Shown here: positions 7,721 to 7,844 of the stretch, one piece after another
How the letters are laid out: each line of letters opens with the position of its first letter
How positions within the stretch are numbered: position 1 is the first letter of the stretch
Source of the DNA: Candidatus Delongbacteria bacterium
GTDB lineage: Bacteria; Delongbacteria; UBA4055
Assembly (NCBI GenBank): GCA_027858795.1
Contig: JAQICF010000051.1
Location: forward strand, 1-7,844
Direction: 5' to 3'
DNA length: 7,844 bases
Made by a program: the position numbers and the translations under genes
The notes under the pieces: model-generated
Database searches by the model: none
What the model was told of the DNA's origin: nothing
What the model saw: only the letters and a program-made list of their open reading frames with translations

Positions 7721-7794
7721 CCCACAACGGTCATGGCAAAAAGCGTTAAGCCAAGACAAATAGGGTATTCAAGTCATTTTGCCAATGTTATGGG
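7721..7794 (-). repeat. attC-like imperfect inverted repeat (possible integron recombination site)
   Basis: On the plus strand CCCACAAC (7721-7728) and TGGCAAAA (7734-7741) pair with TTTTGCCA (7777-7784) and GTTATGGG (7787-7794). The inner arms match 8 of 8, the outer arms 7 of 8, with unequal unpaired spacers (5 and 2 bases) and a 35-base loop that can itself form a small GAC...GTC hairpin. Two paired boxes with AAC/GTT ends, an unpaired spacer and a total of 74 bases fit the architecture of an integron attC site. It does not exactly match the RYYYAAC/GTTRRRY consensus and no integrase is in the window. There is no T-tract, so a simple terminator is less likely. Confidence 0.4.
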
Positions 7795-7844
7795 TATCTT
7801 GCCGTTAATCTTATTCGTATTCATAAACTTTAATACTGTTTGTT

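Noticed and set aside
7721..7794. Rho-independent terminator
   Set aside because: The loop is 35 bases, the stem is interrupted by unequal spacers and no T-run follows on either strand.
7811..7844. Possible 3' end of a further minus-strand gene (ten codons then TAA)
   Set aside because: Ten codons at the window edge are too few to support a gene; it is mentioned only in connection with the attC-like hairpin.

Overview
The window reads as one minus-strand block from a low-GC bacterium. My best guess is the Fibrobacterota-Chlorobiota-Bacteroidota group or a neighbouring phylum such as Cloacimonadota or Ignavibacteriota. This is inferred from a very large secreted protein with regular fibronectin type III (FN3) repeats of the W-[TS]-D-N-S-x-G-E-D-G-F kind and a DGGY / LIKTD-type propeller. 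No marker gene in the window fixes the phylum.

In transcription order (right to left) the layout is: (i) 7565-7844, about 280 bases without a convincing gene, holding a 74-base imperfect inverted repeat that resembles an integron attC site and a weak candidate promoter; (ii) 7564-6788, a signal-peptide protein with an N-terminal domain resembling FlgT-N/LPP20 proteins, a charged coiled coil and two C-terminal hydrophobic segments; (iii) 6776-1992, a 1594-residue predicted lipoprotein with 13 FN3 repeats of 89-93 residues followed by seven blade-like repeats; (iv) 1992-1366, a DUF2971 protein whose ATG shares one base with the lipoprotein's stop; (v) 1373-615, an HNH-like zinc protein overlapping (iv) by 8 bases; (vi) 560 to beyond base 1, the N-terminal part of a Schlafen-type AlbA_2 protein starting at GTG.

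Spacing is tight throughout (11 bases, then overlaps of 1 and 8 bases, then 54 bases), so all five genes could sit on one transcript. They appear to fall into two functional groups. The first two are cell-envelope proteins: a small membrane-associated partner and a long display stalk ending in a propeller head. The last three look like cytoplasmic accessory genes. DUF2971 and the Cys-x2-Cys/SHIIP protein are visibly more A/T-rich than what surrounds them, are translationally overlapped, and are the best candidate here for an undescribed two-gene system, possibly with the AlbA_2 protein. Their biological role cannot be read from the sequence.

I found no tRNA, rRNA, CRISPR array, transposase or integrase.
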